This document shows, piece after piece, positions 55,793 to 63,723 of a stretch of DNA of 63,728 nt. Position 1 is the stretch's first letter, and each line of letters opens with the position of its first letter. Position numbers and translations under genes: made by a program. Source of the DNA: Gemmatimonadota bacterium (GTDB lineage: Bacteria; Gemmatimonadota; Gemmatimonadetes; Gemmatimonadales; Gemmatimonadaceae); the NCBI GenBank assembly GCA_023249375.1, contig JAHFCT010000017.1, forward strand, positions 1 to 63,728, given 5' to 3'. Under the pieces are notes generated by a model, which saw only the letters and a program-made list of their open reading frames with translations, was not told the origin of the DNA and did no database searches.

Positions 55793-56847
55793 GCGGCCCT
55801 CTTCTCAGGGTAGTTGCGAACACGGATATCGATCGGCCACTCGGACGGGTCGGAGCCCTTGCGGTCGCGGCTGTCGTGCGCATCGCCGCGTTGACTCTGC
55901 GCGAACACGGCTCCGAGTTGCTTGACGAACACCGGAACATTCGCAGCCTCGCACTGACGCACGACGCTGCGGATCCACTCGACGTTGCACCGCCGAGCAC
56001 CAGGTCCGCTCTCGCCTCCGCAGACGATCCAGTCAAGCAACGCGGTCTGCTGCTGAGAGCTGTGCACGGTCCCGCCGGTGCAGTCCGGCTCGTACTCACA
56101 GCACTGGCCGCGAGCACTGTGTCGGCCACACGCCTTGCAGCGTGGCAGCATCCAATCCGCATCGAACGTGATCGATCCGAGCAGCGGCTCAGCCGACACC
56201 CACCGCACTGCGGCAGGCGTCGCGAGCAGGTCGGGGATGCGCTCGTCGGCGCGCTGCTGGTTTTCCGCACTCACGCCGAGCCACACGTTCGGCAGGGGCC
56301 AAGACAGCGACTTGGACGCGATGCACGGGACCTTACTGTCCGCGTGTTGCGCGTGCATCAGGCACTCGACGGCGGCGCAGTTGTCGCCCTGCTTCGCGCG
56401 TCGCCCTTCGATCCACGCAAACCACTCGCGCATGCGCTTCGAGCGCTTCGTCAGGATCTGAAACGTGTGCTGCGGGCACGCTGCCATGATCCCGAACACC
56501 GCGGCGATCTCTTCGTTGCTCAAGCTCTCGTGAAAGAGATCGGACATGCTGTTGACGAACACGCGGCAAGGCTTGCGCCATCGCAGCGGCTCGCTCAGCT
56601 TTTCTGGGACCAGCACCACCTTGCCGGTCCAGCGCGCGCCCTGCTTACCGCGGCGCACCAGGCCGTGGTAGGGGCCGGGCTTACTCTGCAGCTGCGGAGC
56701 AACGCCGTTGCCGATGAGCTTGCCGGCGCCAGCAAAGCGCGCCGCCTGTCGCTCGGCGTAGCAGTGCTCGCAGCCAGGCGACACGCGTGAGCAACCCCTG
56801 GTCGGATTCCATGTGCGGTTAGTCCACTGGATCTTCGTGCTGCTCAC
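55789..56847 (-). CDS. Gp37/Gp68-like (DUF5131) protein
   Basis: 352 residues. The front IQWTNRTWNPTRGCSRVSPG with CEHCYAERQAARF is the family hallmark; the Cys cluster resembles a radical-SAM binding site. DYR/LVPEKLSEPLRWRKPCRVFV, HTFQILTKRSKRM, WLGVSAENQQRADER and WIVCGGESGPGAR are the usual blocks. A zinc-type CKACGRHSARGQCC insertion is present. It probably modifies nucleic acid. Confidence 0.87.
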   Translation of the reverse strand: MSSTKIQWTNRTWNPTRGCSRVSPGCEHCYAERQAARFAGAGKLIGNGVAPQLQSKPGPYHGLVRRGKQGARWTGKVVLVPEKLSEPLRWRKPCRVFVNSMSDLFHESLSNEEIAAVFGIMAACPQHTFQILTKRSKRMREWFAWIEGRRAKQGDNCAAVECLMHAQHADSKVPCIASKSLSWPLPNVWLGVSAENQQRADERIPDLLATPAAVRWVSAEPLLGSITFDADWMLPRCKACGRHSARGQCCEYEPDCTGGTVHSSQQQTALLDWIVCGGESGPGARRCNVEWIRSVVRQCEAANVPVFVKQLGAVFAQSQRGDAHDSRDRKGSDPSEWPIDIRVRNYPEKRAA

Positions 56848-57128
56848 GCGCCGCCCTCGTCTTGCTCGTCTTCCTCGGGCTCGTAGTCATGAGCAGATTC
56901 AGAGGCAGCCAGAACACCCGTCATCCCCGGCAGCTGCGCATCGACGGTCAGCACGATCAGACACGACTTCGGCTTGCTCCACGGCCATCTCCCAAGATGC
57001 TCGATGAGGATCTCGATGGTGTTCTCTTTGGACGCAAGCGACACCAGCTGCGGATCACGCTGCACGATGCTGACGATCCGAAAGCGGTCATCGGCGCTTT
57101 GCATGCTGAGCTTCGAGAGTAGATTCAC
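56844..57128 (-). CDS. Small protein with acidic tail
   Basis: 94 residues, MNLLSKLSMQSADDRFRIVS, alpha/beta, ending EPEEDEQDEGGA. Coupled on both sides by ATGA-type overlaps. Confidence 0.66.
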   Translation of the reverse strand: MNLLSKLSMQSADDRFRIVSIVQRDPQLVSLASKENTIEILIEHLGRWPWSKPKSCLIVLTVDAQLPGMTGVLAASESAHDYEPEEDEQDEGGA

Positions 57129-57643
57129 GCAGATCTCCTTTCGCGTACGATCACCTGAGCTCGCAGATCAGGCGGAACGATCCACAAGCCCTGTGCGCCG
57201 CTGCACTCGACCGGGGAAGTGAGCGCGCTCACTTCGTCCAGCGCCCAGCCGATCGGACCCGAGAACCAGCCAGCGAGCATGGCTATGGCAGCGTCCTCGG
57301 CGGTGAGCCTTCCGCCGAACGCATCCGCCGCCACATTCACGGCGGGCGACACGTCGACCCAGCCAGCCACCACTGCCGTACCGATGATGCCGCCCTGCAG
57401 CGCCAGGTCGCGCTCGCGCTGGCTCGAGCGCGCAAGAGCGTCGGCGATCGGTGGAACATCGAACGCTGCCCTGTCCACGTGCTTGCCGGCGTGGATCGCG
57501 ATGCGCTTTCCTACGATCCACGCGGGCGGCTTCCATGTGCGGTTCTCGATGCGCTTGGCACGCTCAGGTGGCAGATGAAAGATCGCGTACGGCCACGGCT
57601 TGTACAGCGTCAACGCGTAGAGCGGAGATGGGATCTCGATCAT
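57125..57643 (-). CDS. ASCH-domain protein
   Basis: 172 residues. LYALTLYKPWPYAIFHLPPE, IENRTWKPPAW, GKRIAIHAGKH follow the ASCH fold (PUA-like), and the late LTSPVECSGAQGLWIVP fits its end. These proteins bind RNA or modified nucleosides. It lies beside the DUF5131 gene, as in other phages. Confidence 0.83.
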   Translation of the reverse strand: MIEIPSPLYALTLYKPWPYAIFHLPPERAKRIENRTWKPPAWIVGKRIAIHAGKHVDRAAFDVPPIADALARSSQRERDLALQGGIIGTAVVAGWVDVSPAVNVAADAFGGRLTAEDAAIAMLAGWFSGPIGWALDEVSALTSPVECSGAQGLWIVPPDLRAQVIVRERRSA

Positions 57644-57972
57644 GGGATGCTCCGGGAGAGCGCCGACTCAGCCACCACGATCAGGCCCTGCAGCTCGGCC
57701 GGCTTTGGATCGATCTTGGTGTTGAGGTAGAGCACCAGCTGGCGCGTAGCGTCGATCAGCGCCGGAGGATCGGTTGGCCTCACCCCGTGCAGACGATCAG
57801 CGGTTTGCGCGGCAAGCTTCTCGCACGCGAGCTGGAAACCAGCGTGGGTCTGGTGACCATCGTTCTCACGCTCCGACCACTCAGGATCCAGAGCAAACCA
57901 CTGCGTCTTGCGATCACGCAGCGCTGCTTCGAGCACCACGTGAAACGTGTTCCACCAGCGCTCAGAGCCCAT
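57640..57972 (-). CDS. Unknown helical protein
   Basis: 110 residues from MGSERWWNTFHVVLEAALRD. Helical, aromatic front. Overlaps both neighbours. Confidence 0.63.
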   Translation of the reverse strand: MGSERWWNTFHVVLEAALRDRKTQWFALDPEWSERENDGHQTHAGFQLACEKLAAQTADRLHGVRPTDPPALIDATRQLVLYLNTKIDPKPAELQGLIVVAESALSRSIP

Positions 57973-58483
57973 ACTGGTCCTCCGGGATGTAGCGCTTTGG
58001 CGTCCCCGCAAAGCGCGTGAGCGCGTCCAGGTTTTCGATGCGCGTCACCGCCACGTCCACCGGCAGGCCGATCTGCGGAGCGTTCACCTTCATGAAGCGA
58101 ATGAAGATCTCGAGCATGACGCTGGTGGGCACGTCGTCGGTCGCCTGGTAGATCACGCCCAAGAGCTTGTTGATCGCCTTGCGCTCAGGCTCGGAAGTGC
58201 GCGCGAGCCCAAGCCGGCCTTCGATCTTCTTGTGCAGAGCCGCCGACAACGACAGCGTGCCGTTGGTGGCGTGCTGGCGATCGTGCAGAAGATCCGACAG
58301 CTCTACCTGGCTCACGCCCGAGAACTGCGCTCGGTAGCACAGGGCGTGAGCCACGGCCTTGTACAGCACGGTCTTGTCCGTGTGCTGCGCCGCCATGTTG
58401 AGGCCGCGCACCGCTTGCGCCGCCTTCAGCTTCGCGTTGAGCGCCTTGCGCGCTGCCAGTACCTCTCGATCATTTGCGCTCAC
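57962..58483 (-). CDS. Unknown 173-residue helical protein
   Basis: MSANDREVLAARKALNAKLK, then QVELSDLLHDRQHATNGTLS. Helical, no motif recognised. Confidence 0.65.
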   Translation of the reverse strand: MSANDREVLAARKALNAKLKAAQAVRGLNMAAQHTDKTVLYKAVAHALCYRAQFSGVSQVELSDLLHDRQHATNGTLSLSAALHKKIEGRLGLARTSEPERKAINKLLGVIYQATDDVPTSVMLEIFIRFMKVNAPQIGLPVDVAVTRIENLDALTRFAGTPKRYIPEDQYGL

Positions 58484-58868
58484 TGTAGCCTCCGAAATAC
58501 AGATGCAGCATGCGGGATCGGTTGTGGATGTCCTGCGTCAGCGAGCGCTGCTCCTCTCGCTCGTGAGGCGGATGCGACAGCTGGCGCACCTGAGCGCATG
58601 CCTCTTCGATCTTCGAGAGAAGTTCCTCTTCGGGCTCGCCATCGCCGTGCGTCCACACCCGATCGATGCCGACCACGCCGCCCCAGTCGTAGCTCGCAAC
58701 CGTCGTCACGACCGCAGAGCTCGACTGCTCGAGATACCGCAGGTAGATGCGGTCGCCCACCGTCATGCTCAGCGCCGACTCGCGATCGATCACCACAAAG
58801 CGCTGACGGCCAGCACGGATGTCCTCGAACATCGCTGGGCCGCCGATCTCCCTGACGTGCGTGCGCAT
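58470..58868 (-). CDS. Possible ASCH/DUF3850-like protein
   Basis: 132 residues. FEDIRAGRQRFVVIDRESAL, MTVGDRIYLRYLEQ resembles the RNA-binding ASCH/DUF3850 start; a helical, Glu-rich tail follows. Assignment is tentative. Confidence 0.55.
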   Translation of the reverse strand: MRTHVREIGGPAMFEDIRAGRQRFVVIDRESALSMTVGDRIYLRYLEQSSSAVVTTVASYDWGGVVGIDRVWTHGDGEPEEELLSKIEEACAQVRQLSHPPHEREEQRSLTQDIHNRSRMLHLYFGGYSERK

Positions 58869-58882
58869 GGGTCTGGCTTGGC

Positions 58883-59317
58883 CTATCTCGGCAGGCCCGC
58901 GGCTTCGGCCGCGCGCTGCAGCGCAGCAAACGTCGAGACCACCGCCTGCGAAGCCACCACCGAGGCTTCGCGCGCTCCCTGCAGGAGCGCCATCACCTTG
59001 TCGTCAGCAGGCGGCGGTGCCGGCAGTGCCTGCGCCGGCGCAGCCACCGGCGGAACCAGACCGGAGAGCAGGGTCGCGATCTCGAGCGTCTGAAGGCCCA
59101 TCAGGTTCACGAAGCCCGCGCCCGGATGCTCGTTCGCATCCCGCTGCTTGAGCGTCAACGCCAGCTGCGTTCCGATCAGAGTCATCTTGTCGACGAAGTA
59201 GATGCGGTCGACGGCCGCCGCGCTGAGCTTGCGCTTACGCTTGGTGCGCTTAGCGCGCTTGCGCGTCGGCTCGAACTCCGCGTCGATTCTCTCGGTGACT
59301 TTGCGTGCTGCTTTCAT
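58883..59317 (-). CDS. Basic, then Ala/Pro-rich protein
   Basis: 144 residues. MKAARKVTERIDAEFEPTRK and KRAKRTKRKRK give a strongly basic front, while the rest is helical and Ala-rich. It could be a DNA-binding or core protein. It starts after an imperfect copy of the recurring leader. Confidence 0.65.
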   Translation of the reverse strand: MKAARKVTERIDAEFEPTRKRAKRTKRKRKLSAAAVDRIYFVDKMTLIGTQLALTLKQRDANEHPGAGFVNLMGLQTLEIATLLSGLVPPVAAPAQALPAPPPADDKVMALLQGAREASVVASQAVVSTFAALQRAAEAAGLPR

Positions 59318-59339
59318 GTGCTGTCCCTTCCCTCTTTGA

Positions 59340-60083
59340 TCATGGAGCCAAAGCAGCGCGCGCGTGAGCAGACCTCGATCCGCCAGGAGTTGCCACACCA
59401 GGAGGCGTCTGCTGAGCGCGCGCGCGCTGCTTTGGTTGCACGATCGACGTAACGCGAGCCATCGGAACCCTGCCGTCCGAACACTTGAGGAGCAGACCAT
59501 GCTCGCCGAACACTTGAGCAAAGCGAGCACACTGCTTTTCGTCGCCCCAGAAGAAAACCGCGTTGGGGAACATCGCGCCGTGCTTCTTCTTGCCTCCACG
59601 CACAAAGCGGATCCGACTGCCCAGCGTCGGAGAGCCCCACAGCAGGCAGTAGTTCGCGCTCGCCCACGCCGTCTTGAACCACACAGTCTCCGTGCGCGCA
59701 GGCACCAAGAGAAGCTGCTGGTAGTTGCGCAGGCCCTGGGCGCGCGCGTAGTCCGCGAACAAACACGCACGCTTCACCCAGATCGGCAACGCCTTTCCGT
59801 AGGGCGAGTTGATGAACGTGATCCCGACCGGGAGCGAGCGGCGCAGCCACGCACAGGCGCGCTTCCACTGCACCACCCAGTCGACGGTCAGACCGCTGCA
59901 CTTGGTGACGTGCTCGTCGCGGCTGAACAGGCCGCGACGCGTCGAGTAGATGAGCGCGCCAGTAGGGTTGTCGTCAGCCGTCGCAGGGTCGAACACGATC
60001 ACCGCCAGCAAGCGCACCAGATCCAGGAAGTAGCCGGGCGTGCGCCAGTCGTGGTTCTTGGAGCTGACGAGATCTTTGTTCAC
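59340..60083 (-). CDS. Phage-type Dam-like N6-adenine methyltransferase
   Basis: 247 residues. NHDWRTPGYFLDLVRLLAVI, FDPATADDNPTG, and GITFINSPYGKALPIW are the phage Dam family blocks; NSPY replaces NPPY/DPPY in motif IV. VKRACLFADYARAQG and TVWFKTAWASANYCLLW continue the pattern. The tail is basic and repetitive (RARAQQTPPGVATPGG). Confidence 0.8.
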   Translation of the reverse strand: MNKDLVSSKNHDWRTPGYFLDLVRLLAVIVFDPATADDNPTGALIYSTRRGLFSRDEHVTKCSGLTVDWVVQWKRACAWLRRSLPVGITFINSPYGKALPIWVKRACLFADYARAQGLRNYQQLLLVPARTETVWFKTAWASANYCLLWGSPTLGSRIRFVRGGKKKHGAMFPNAVFFWGDEKQCARFAQVFGEHGLLLKCSDGRVPMARVTSIVQPKQRARAQQTPPGVATPGGSRSAHARAALAP

Positions 60084-60337
60084 TTGAACGTTCCCTTCTG
60101 GATCAAGTCGCAGGCGTCGAGCAGCGCGACGTGTTGAGCTTGCATGTCAGTGCCGCAGCTTCGAGACGACCATGCGACGGTCTTGTCGCCTGGCACGCGA
60201 ACATGCAGAAACACCGTGACCCCGACGCCCTTGGGCAAGCTGATCACGAACTTCAACAGCAGCTTCGATTTCAGCGCCTCGACCAGCTTCTTCACAAGCT
60301 GCTCGGCTTCAGGATCGGTGACGACGCGCAGGTTCAT
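60080..60337 (-). CDS. Small alpha/beta protein
   Basis: 85 residues, MNLRVVTDPEAEQLVKKLVE, basic helix and strands. Overlaps both neighbours by ATGA. Confidence 0.65.
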   Translation of the reverse strand: MNLRVVTDPEAEQLVKKLVEALKSKLLLKFVISLPKGVGVTVFLHVRVPGDKTVAWSSRSCGTDMQAQHVALLDACDLIQKGTFK

Positions 60338-60657
60338 GGGGACTCTTGGATGTCCGCTGAGATCATGTCCGGGGCCGGCTCGCCCGAGGCGGATGCGGCG
60401 GCAGCGGCTTCAACGCTGGCGCTGGAACTCGAGCTGGGCGGATCGAGCTCGTTCGCCAGACCGCGCAGCACCAGGGCCAAGCCCTTGGGCTTGAGCGCGG
60501 ACTGGTAGCAGAGCTTGCCAGTCGAGCTCTCGAGCACCAGCAGCGTCAGGCCGAACTGCAGCGGCTGACGAGCCCGCTTCGCCTGCGCCAATAGAGCCTT
60601 GCGTACCGCGAGCGCCTGCACCTCGCAGGTGCGCCGCAACTTGTCCGTTTCACTCAT
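60334..60657 (-). CDS. Small protein with Ser/Ala tail
   Basis: 107 residues, MSETDKLRRTCEVQALAVRK, a compact first half and a low-complexity Ser/Ala/Pro second half. Confidence 0.62.
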   Translation of the reverse strand: MSETDKLRRTCEVQALAVRKALLAQAKRARQPLQFGLTLLVLESSTGKLCYQSALKPKGLALVLRGLANELDPPSSSSSASVEAAAAASASGEPAPDMISADIQESP

Positions 60658-60904
60658 GGAGAATCTCCGTTTTGCGTTTCATCCGAAAGCCTGCGGCTGC
60701 GAAGAATGGCACCGCCAACAGGATGCTGAGACTGATCGCGGTGAGCAGCGCAAACGCGATGGCCATGAAGCCAGTGAGCAGCACCAGCAGCACCGGCATC
60801 GCGCAGGCCAAGAGCACCGCGTAGCCGACGTTGCGCGCAATGTTGCGCCAGCTCGTCCACGGGTACAGGAACATCAGCTGCCTGTCGGTCGACATCGGGC
60901 TCAT
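60650..60904 (-). CDS. Two-helix membrane protein
   Basis: 84 residues, MSPMSTDRQLMFLYPWTSWR, with two hydrophobic helices (about 26-46 and 49-72) and a basic tail. Overlaps both neighbours. Confidence 0.75.
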   Translation of the reverse strand: MSPMSTDRQLMFLYPWTSWRNIARNVGYAVLLACAMPVLLVLLTGFMAIAFALLTAISLSILLAVPFFAAAGFRMKRKTEILHE

Positions 60905-61284
60905 TGCTTACTTCGCTTCTGCTGGGCATCGAGCTTGCAAGTCGCACAGAGCACCTCGCCTGACAGAGCATCCTCGGCGCAGCCCCAGCAGCTGCCTGTC
61001 GGCGCGTCGGTGATCGTCTCGAGCCGGCGCTCGTTGCCGCACTCCTGGCACGTGAGCACGTGGTGCTCACCCGAGCCGAACTGCGAGAACGATACCTTCG
61101 TCACCGCGTGTAGCGTGAACACAGCGCAGCCTCGACAGCGCGTGTCGATGATCGCAACCCGCTGCTGCTTTGGACGCACACGACCGACGAGGCCCGTGGT
61201 CACCGATGGCGCAGTGAACGTCGGCGAAGGTCGCGCCGGCGCGCGCTTGCTACGCGCCGCTGGCTTTTTCTTGCTCACGGTCAT
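60901..61284 (-). CDS. Basic zinc-ribbon protein
   Basis: 127 residues. Basic front (KKKPAARSKRAPARPSPT), then CRGCAVF, CQECGNE, CWGC and CATC: two four-Cys sites. DNA binding is possible. Confidence 0.73.
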   Translation of the reverse strand: MTVSKKKPAARSKRAPARPSPTFTAPSVTTGLVGRVRPKQQRVAIIDTRCRGCAVFTLHAVTKVSFSQFGSGEHHVLTCQECGNERRLETITDAPTGSCWGCAEDALSGEVLCATCKLDAQQKRSKQ

Positions 61285-61946
61285 GCCGAGAGCACCGCTT
61301 CGACCACGCGCTTGGTGTGGATGCCGGGGATACCGTCGGGGATGAGGCCCAAGACATCCTGCGCTCGAGCCACCGGATCGAGATGCACCGGCATGCGCAC
61401 CGTGCGCGGCTTTCGCACGAAGGCTGACGGCGTCGAGAGAATGTCGGAGAGGAACAGCGCCGCCGCGCGCTCTTCTTTGCTCCATGGCTCGGCAGCCACC
61501 ACGGCGTACGTGCCGCGCTCGGCGAGTATCGACTGACAAGGCCCAGCATCCGCTGGCGGCTCGCAGCGGATCTCCGTGAACGGCAACCGAGCCTTCAGGC
61601 AAGCAGCCCTCGCCACCGCCTTCGTCGAGACAAGATCGTCTCGCCAGAACCGCCGCTGCGTCGTCATCACCACGTGACCGCCCTCGATCTTCAAGTCGCT
61701 CTTGTCCACGGAGACCTCCTTGGTTGGCATGCCGACGCTGCTGACGCTGCCGACGATGCAGACGTCGAGGTCGTCGTAGCAATCAGAGTCGCAGAAGGAA
61801 CCGTCGTCAGGCGGATCGAAGTCGATCGCAGGCTGCGGAGTGCAGGCTTGCTTGATCAGCCTGTCGTACAGCGATTTTCCAAAAAACTCGGACGGCGACT
61901 GGTAGGTGAACCGAGATAAAACATCCACGAACGAAGGCTTGCTCAT
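61281..61946 (-). CDS. Unknown 221-residue protein, PG-binding-like end
   Basis: MSKPSFVDVLSRFTYQSPSE, FCDSDCYDDLDVCIVGS in the middle (three Cys in the acidic patch), and AQDVLGLIPDGIPGIHTKRV near the end, which resembles a peptidoglycan-binding repeat. Only one such repeat is present, so binding is uncertain. Confidence 0.6.
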   Translation of the reverse strand: MSKPSFVDVLSRFTYQSPSEFFGKSLYDRLIKQACTPQPAIDFDPPDDGSFCDSDCYDDLDVCIVGSVSSVGMPTKEVSVDKSDLKIEGGHVVMTTQRRFWRDDLVSTKAVARAACLKARLPFTEIRCEPPADAGPCQSILAERGTYAVVAAEPWSKEERAAALFLSDILSTPSAFVRKPRTVRMPVHLDPVARAQDVLGLIPDGIPGIHTKRVVEAVLSA

Positions 61947-62242
61947 CGGAACCTCTCGAGCCAACGGGAAAAGCGGAGCCACAGCATGTGAGTTCGCTCG
62001 CGCGGGCTGAGTCGCAGCGGGATCACAATCGGAATGCTCGGTGGCAACCGAGCAGGATCTACAACGGGCTCTTGAAACAGCCCCAGCTGCACGCAGTGCC
62101 GGCACCAGCGAAGCTTCTGCTGAAACGCCTGCGGGTAGTGCGTCGCGACGAAGAGCCCGTGGTTGATGGTCTCAGTCCTGGCAGCAGGCAGCTGACACCA
62201 CTGGTTGCAGCCGTTGCAGAGATACAGGGGTTTCACAGCCAT
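61943..62242 (-). CDS. Zinc-ribbon protein
   Basis: 99 residues. CNGCNQWC and CRHC give a zinc site; the C-terminal half is basic and helical (SPRERTHMLWLRFSRWLERF). Confidence 0.7.
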   Translation of the reverse strand: MAVKPLYLCNGCNQWCQLPAARTETINHGLFVATHYPQAFQQKLRWCRHCVQLGLFQEPVVDPARLPPSIPIVIPLRLSPRERTHMLWLRFSRWLERFR

Positions 62243-62706
62243 GCGTCGGCCCCCCTGCTGCGCAGCAGCCGCACCACGTCCGCACGCGTGAAGCGAGGGT
62301 CATCGGAGATCGAAGCCGCCGCTTGCACCTGCTGGATCAGCTTGCCGAACGGCGCGGCTTGACACCGAGCGCACGCGACGATCGGCGACCACTCGGCCGT
62401 GATCGTCTCGATGCGCGCGGGCTCGGCCCGCGTGTAGAACTCGCGATCGCAGAGATCGCACACCATCACCTCGGCCGCATGCGCCCACGCGTTGAGCGTC
62501 AGCATCTCAGGTGGCTTCGGCTCGGCGTCGAGCTTGCGACCGGACAGCAGCAAGTTCAGGACGCACGCCATGTGGTGCTCGCACAGGCGTACGTCCTGAG
62601 TGCGCAGACCCCATGGCGAGACAACGCTCGCGGTGAGCCTGCCGTAGTGTTTGACGGCAGGCTCTCCGCAAGCGATGCACCAGGGACTCTGTGGGTCGGT
62701 CGCCAC
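62233..62706 (-). CDS. Triple Cys-pair protein
   Basis: 157 residues: CIACGE, CEHH, CDLCDRE, CARC. Two zinc sites are likely. Helical tail. Confidence 0.72.
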   Translation of the reverse strand: MATDPQSPWCIACGEPAVKHYGRLTASVVSPWGLRTQDVRLCEHHMACVLNLLLSGRKLDAEPKPPEMLTLNAWAHAAEVMVCDLCDREFYTRAEPARIETITAEWSPIVACARCQAAPFGKLIQQVQAAASISDDPRFTRADVVRLLRSRGADAWL

Positions 62707-62712
62707 GTTGGA

Positions 62713-63138
62713 TTACTGGTTGGACTTGGCCTTGGCAGCAGCCGCAGCGGCGGCAGCAGCGATGCGCACCTCGAGCAGCCGCGCAATGGCCTTGTCGAGA
62801 TCGCTCTGCGGCTCGACCAGCTGCTCGGCCGTCGCGCCGTACTGCTTGGCGATCACGATCTGCTGGATCGCCACCAGACAGTGCACGAGGCAGTTTTCGT
62901 CCCAGCCCTGGAAGGCCGCGCCAAAGCGATGGCCCGCCACCGTGCCCTCGGGCAGCACCTCGGGCATGTTGGGAGCCGGCGTCGCAGCCGTCGGCAGCCG
63001 CGCACGCTGCATGAGCTTGATCGCCATCGTGGCAGCAGCCTCGCCCCACTGTTCGCCGGAGTAGCTGTCGTGGCGCACGGCCGGCAGCGCGGTCTTGTAG
63101 AGCTCGAAGTATTCCTCTTGCGGTGACATCGCCATCAT
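62713..63138 (-). CDS. Unknown helical protein with poly-Ala tail
   Basis: 141 residues, MMAMSPQEEYFELYKTALPA; ends with a run of about nine Ala before KAKSNQ. Contains CLVHC in the middle. Not recognised. Confidence 0.65.
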   Translation of the reverse strand: MMAMSPQEEYFELYKTALPAVRHDSYSGEQWGEAAATMAIKLMQRARLPTAATPAPNMPEVLPEGTVAGHRFGAAFQGWDENCLVHCLVAIQQIVIAKQYGATAEQLVEPQSDLDKAIARLLEVRIAAAAAAAAAKAKSNQ

Positions 63139-63145
63139 GAACCTC

Positions 63146-63427
63146 TCATTGAGTCGTTGCAGAAATCACAGGGCGGCGGCTCCGCGCCTGCGTACCAAGT
63201 GCGCGCAGCCCACTGCGAGCTGCACCCAGAATCCCGTTGCGCGAAGTTCCGGCGCGCAGCGTCGTGCGCTCGTCGATCACGCACCAAAGGCCAAGCCGGT
63301 TGATCAGCAGCGCGAGCGTCCCGAGCCGGATCCCGATCGAGGGCGGATGACCCGAGCCGTGATGCAAGGTCGTCCACACGCGCTCGGGGAGCGCGTAAAA
63401 GATGATCGAAGCGTCCATCTCGTGCAT
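63146..63427 (-). CDS. Unknown protein, possible frame change near the end
   Basis: 93 residues, MHEMDASIIFYALPERVWTT. The first ~65 residues look coherent, but the rest (GAARSGLRALGTQARSRRPV) does not, whereas another frame over 63135-63230 gives a Cys-pair end (CDFC) whose stop overlaps the next start by ATGA. A one-base change or a programmed shift is possible. Confidence 0.5.
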   Translation of the reverse strand: MHEMDASIIFYALPERVWTTLHHGSGHPPSIGIRLGTLALLINRLGLWCVIDERTTLRAGTSRNGILGAARSGLRALGTQARSRRPVISATTQ

Positions 63428-63723
63428 CACTCCAACCACCGAAACGGTGTGGCTCGCCAGTGTCCAGTTTCGGAGCGCGTGATCACGATGGTGCAACCCT
63501 TGCACGAGCCCTCCCACTCGCCCGCGATCGGCTGAGCCCTCAGACGCGCCCAAAGTCCACACGCTGGGCAGCGCTCGCGCAAAGCAATGCCAAGGTGCCA
63601 CAGCACACGCATGCCCAAGAGAGTTGCGGGAGCCACGAGCCTGCGGCCGATGAACGAGCGTGGCCCGACCGCGCTGCGCACGGCAAAACGGATCATCGAT
63701 CGCAGCTCCTGGTCATCCAGCAT
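63427..63723 (-). CDS. Small protein with Cys pairs
   Basis: 98 residues, MLDDQELRSMIRFAVRSAVG, a basic helical front, then CPACGLW and CKGC. It is complete, starting five bases from the window's right edge. Confidence 0.68.
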   Translation of the reverse strand: MLDDQELRSMIRFAVRSAVGPRSFIGRRLVAPATLLGMRVLWHLGIALRERCPACGLWARLRAQPIAGEWEGSCKGCTIVITRSETGHWRATPFRWLE

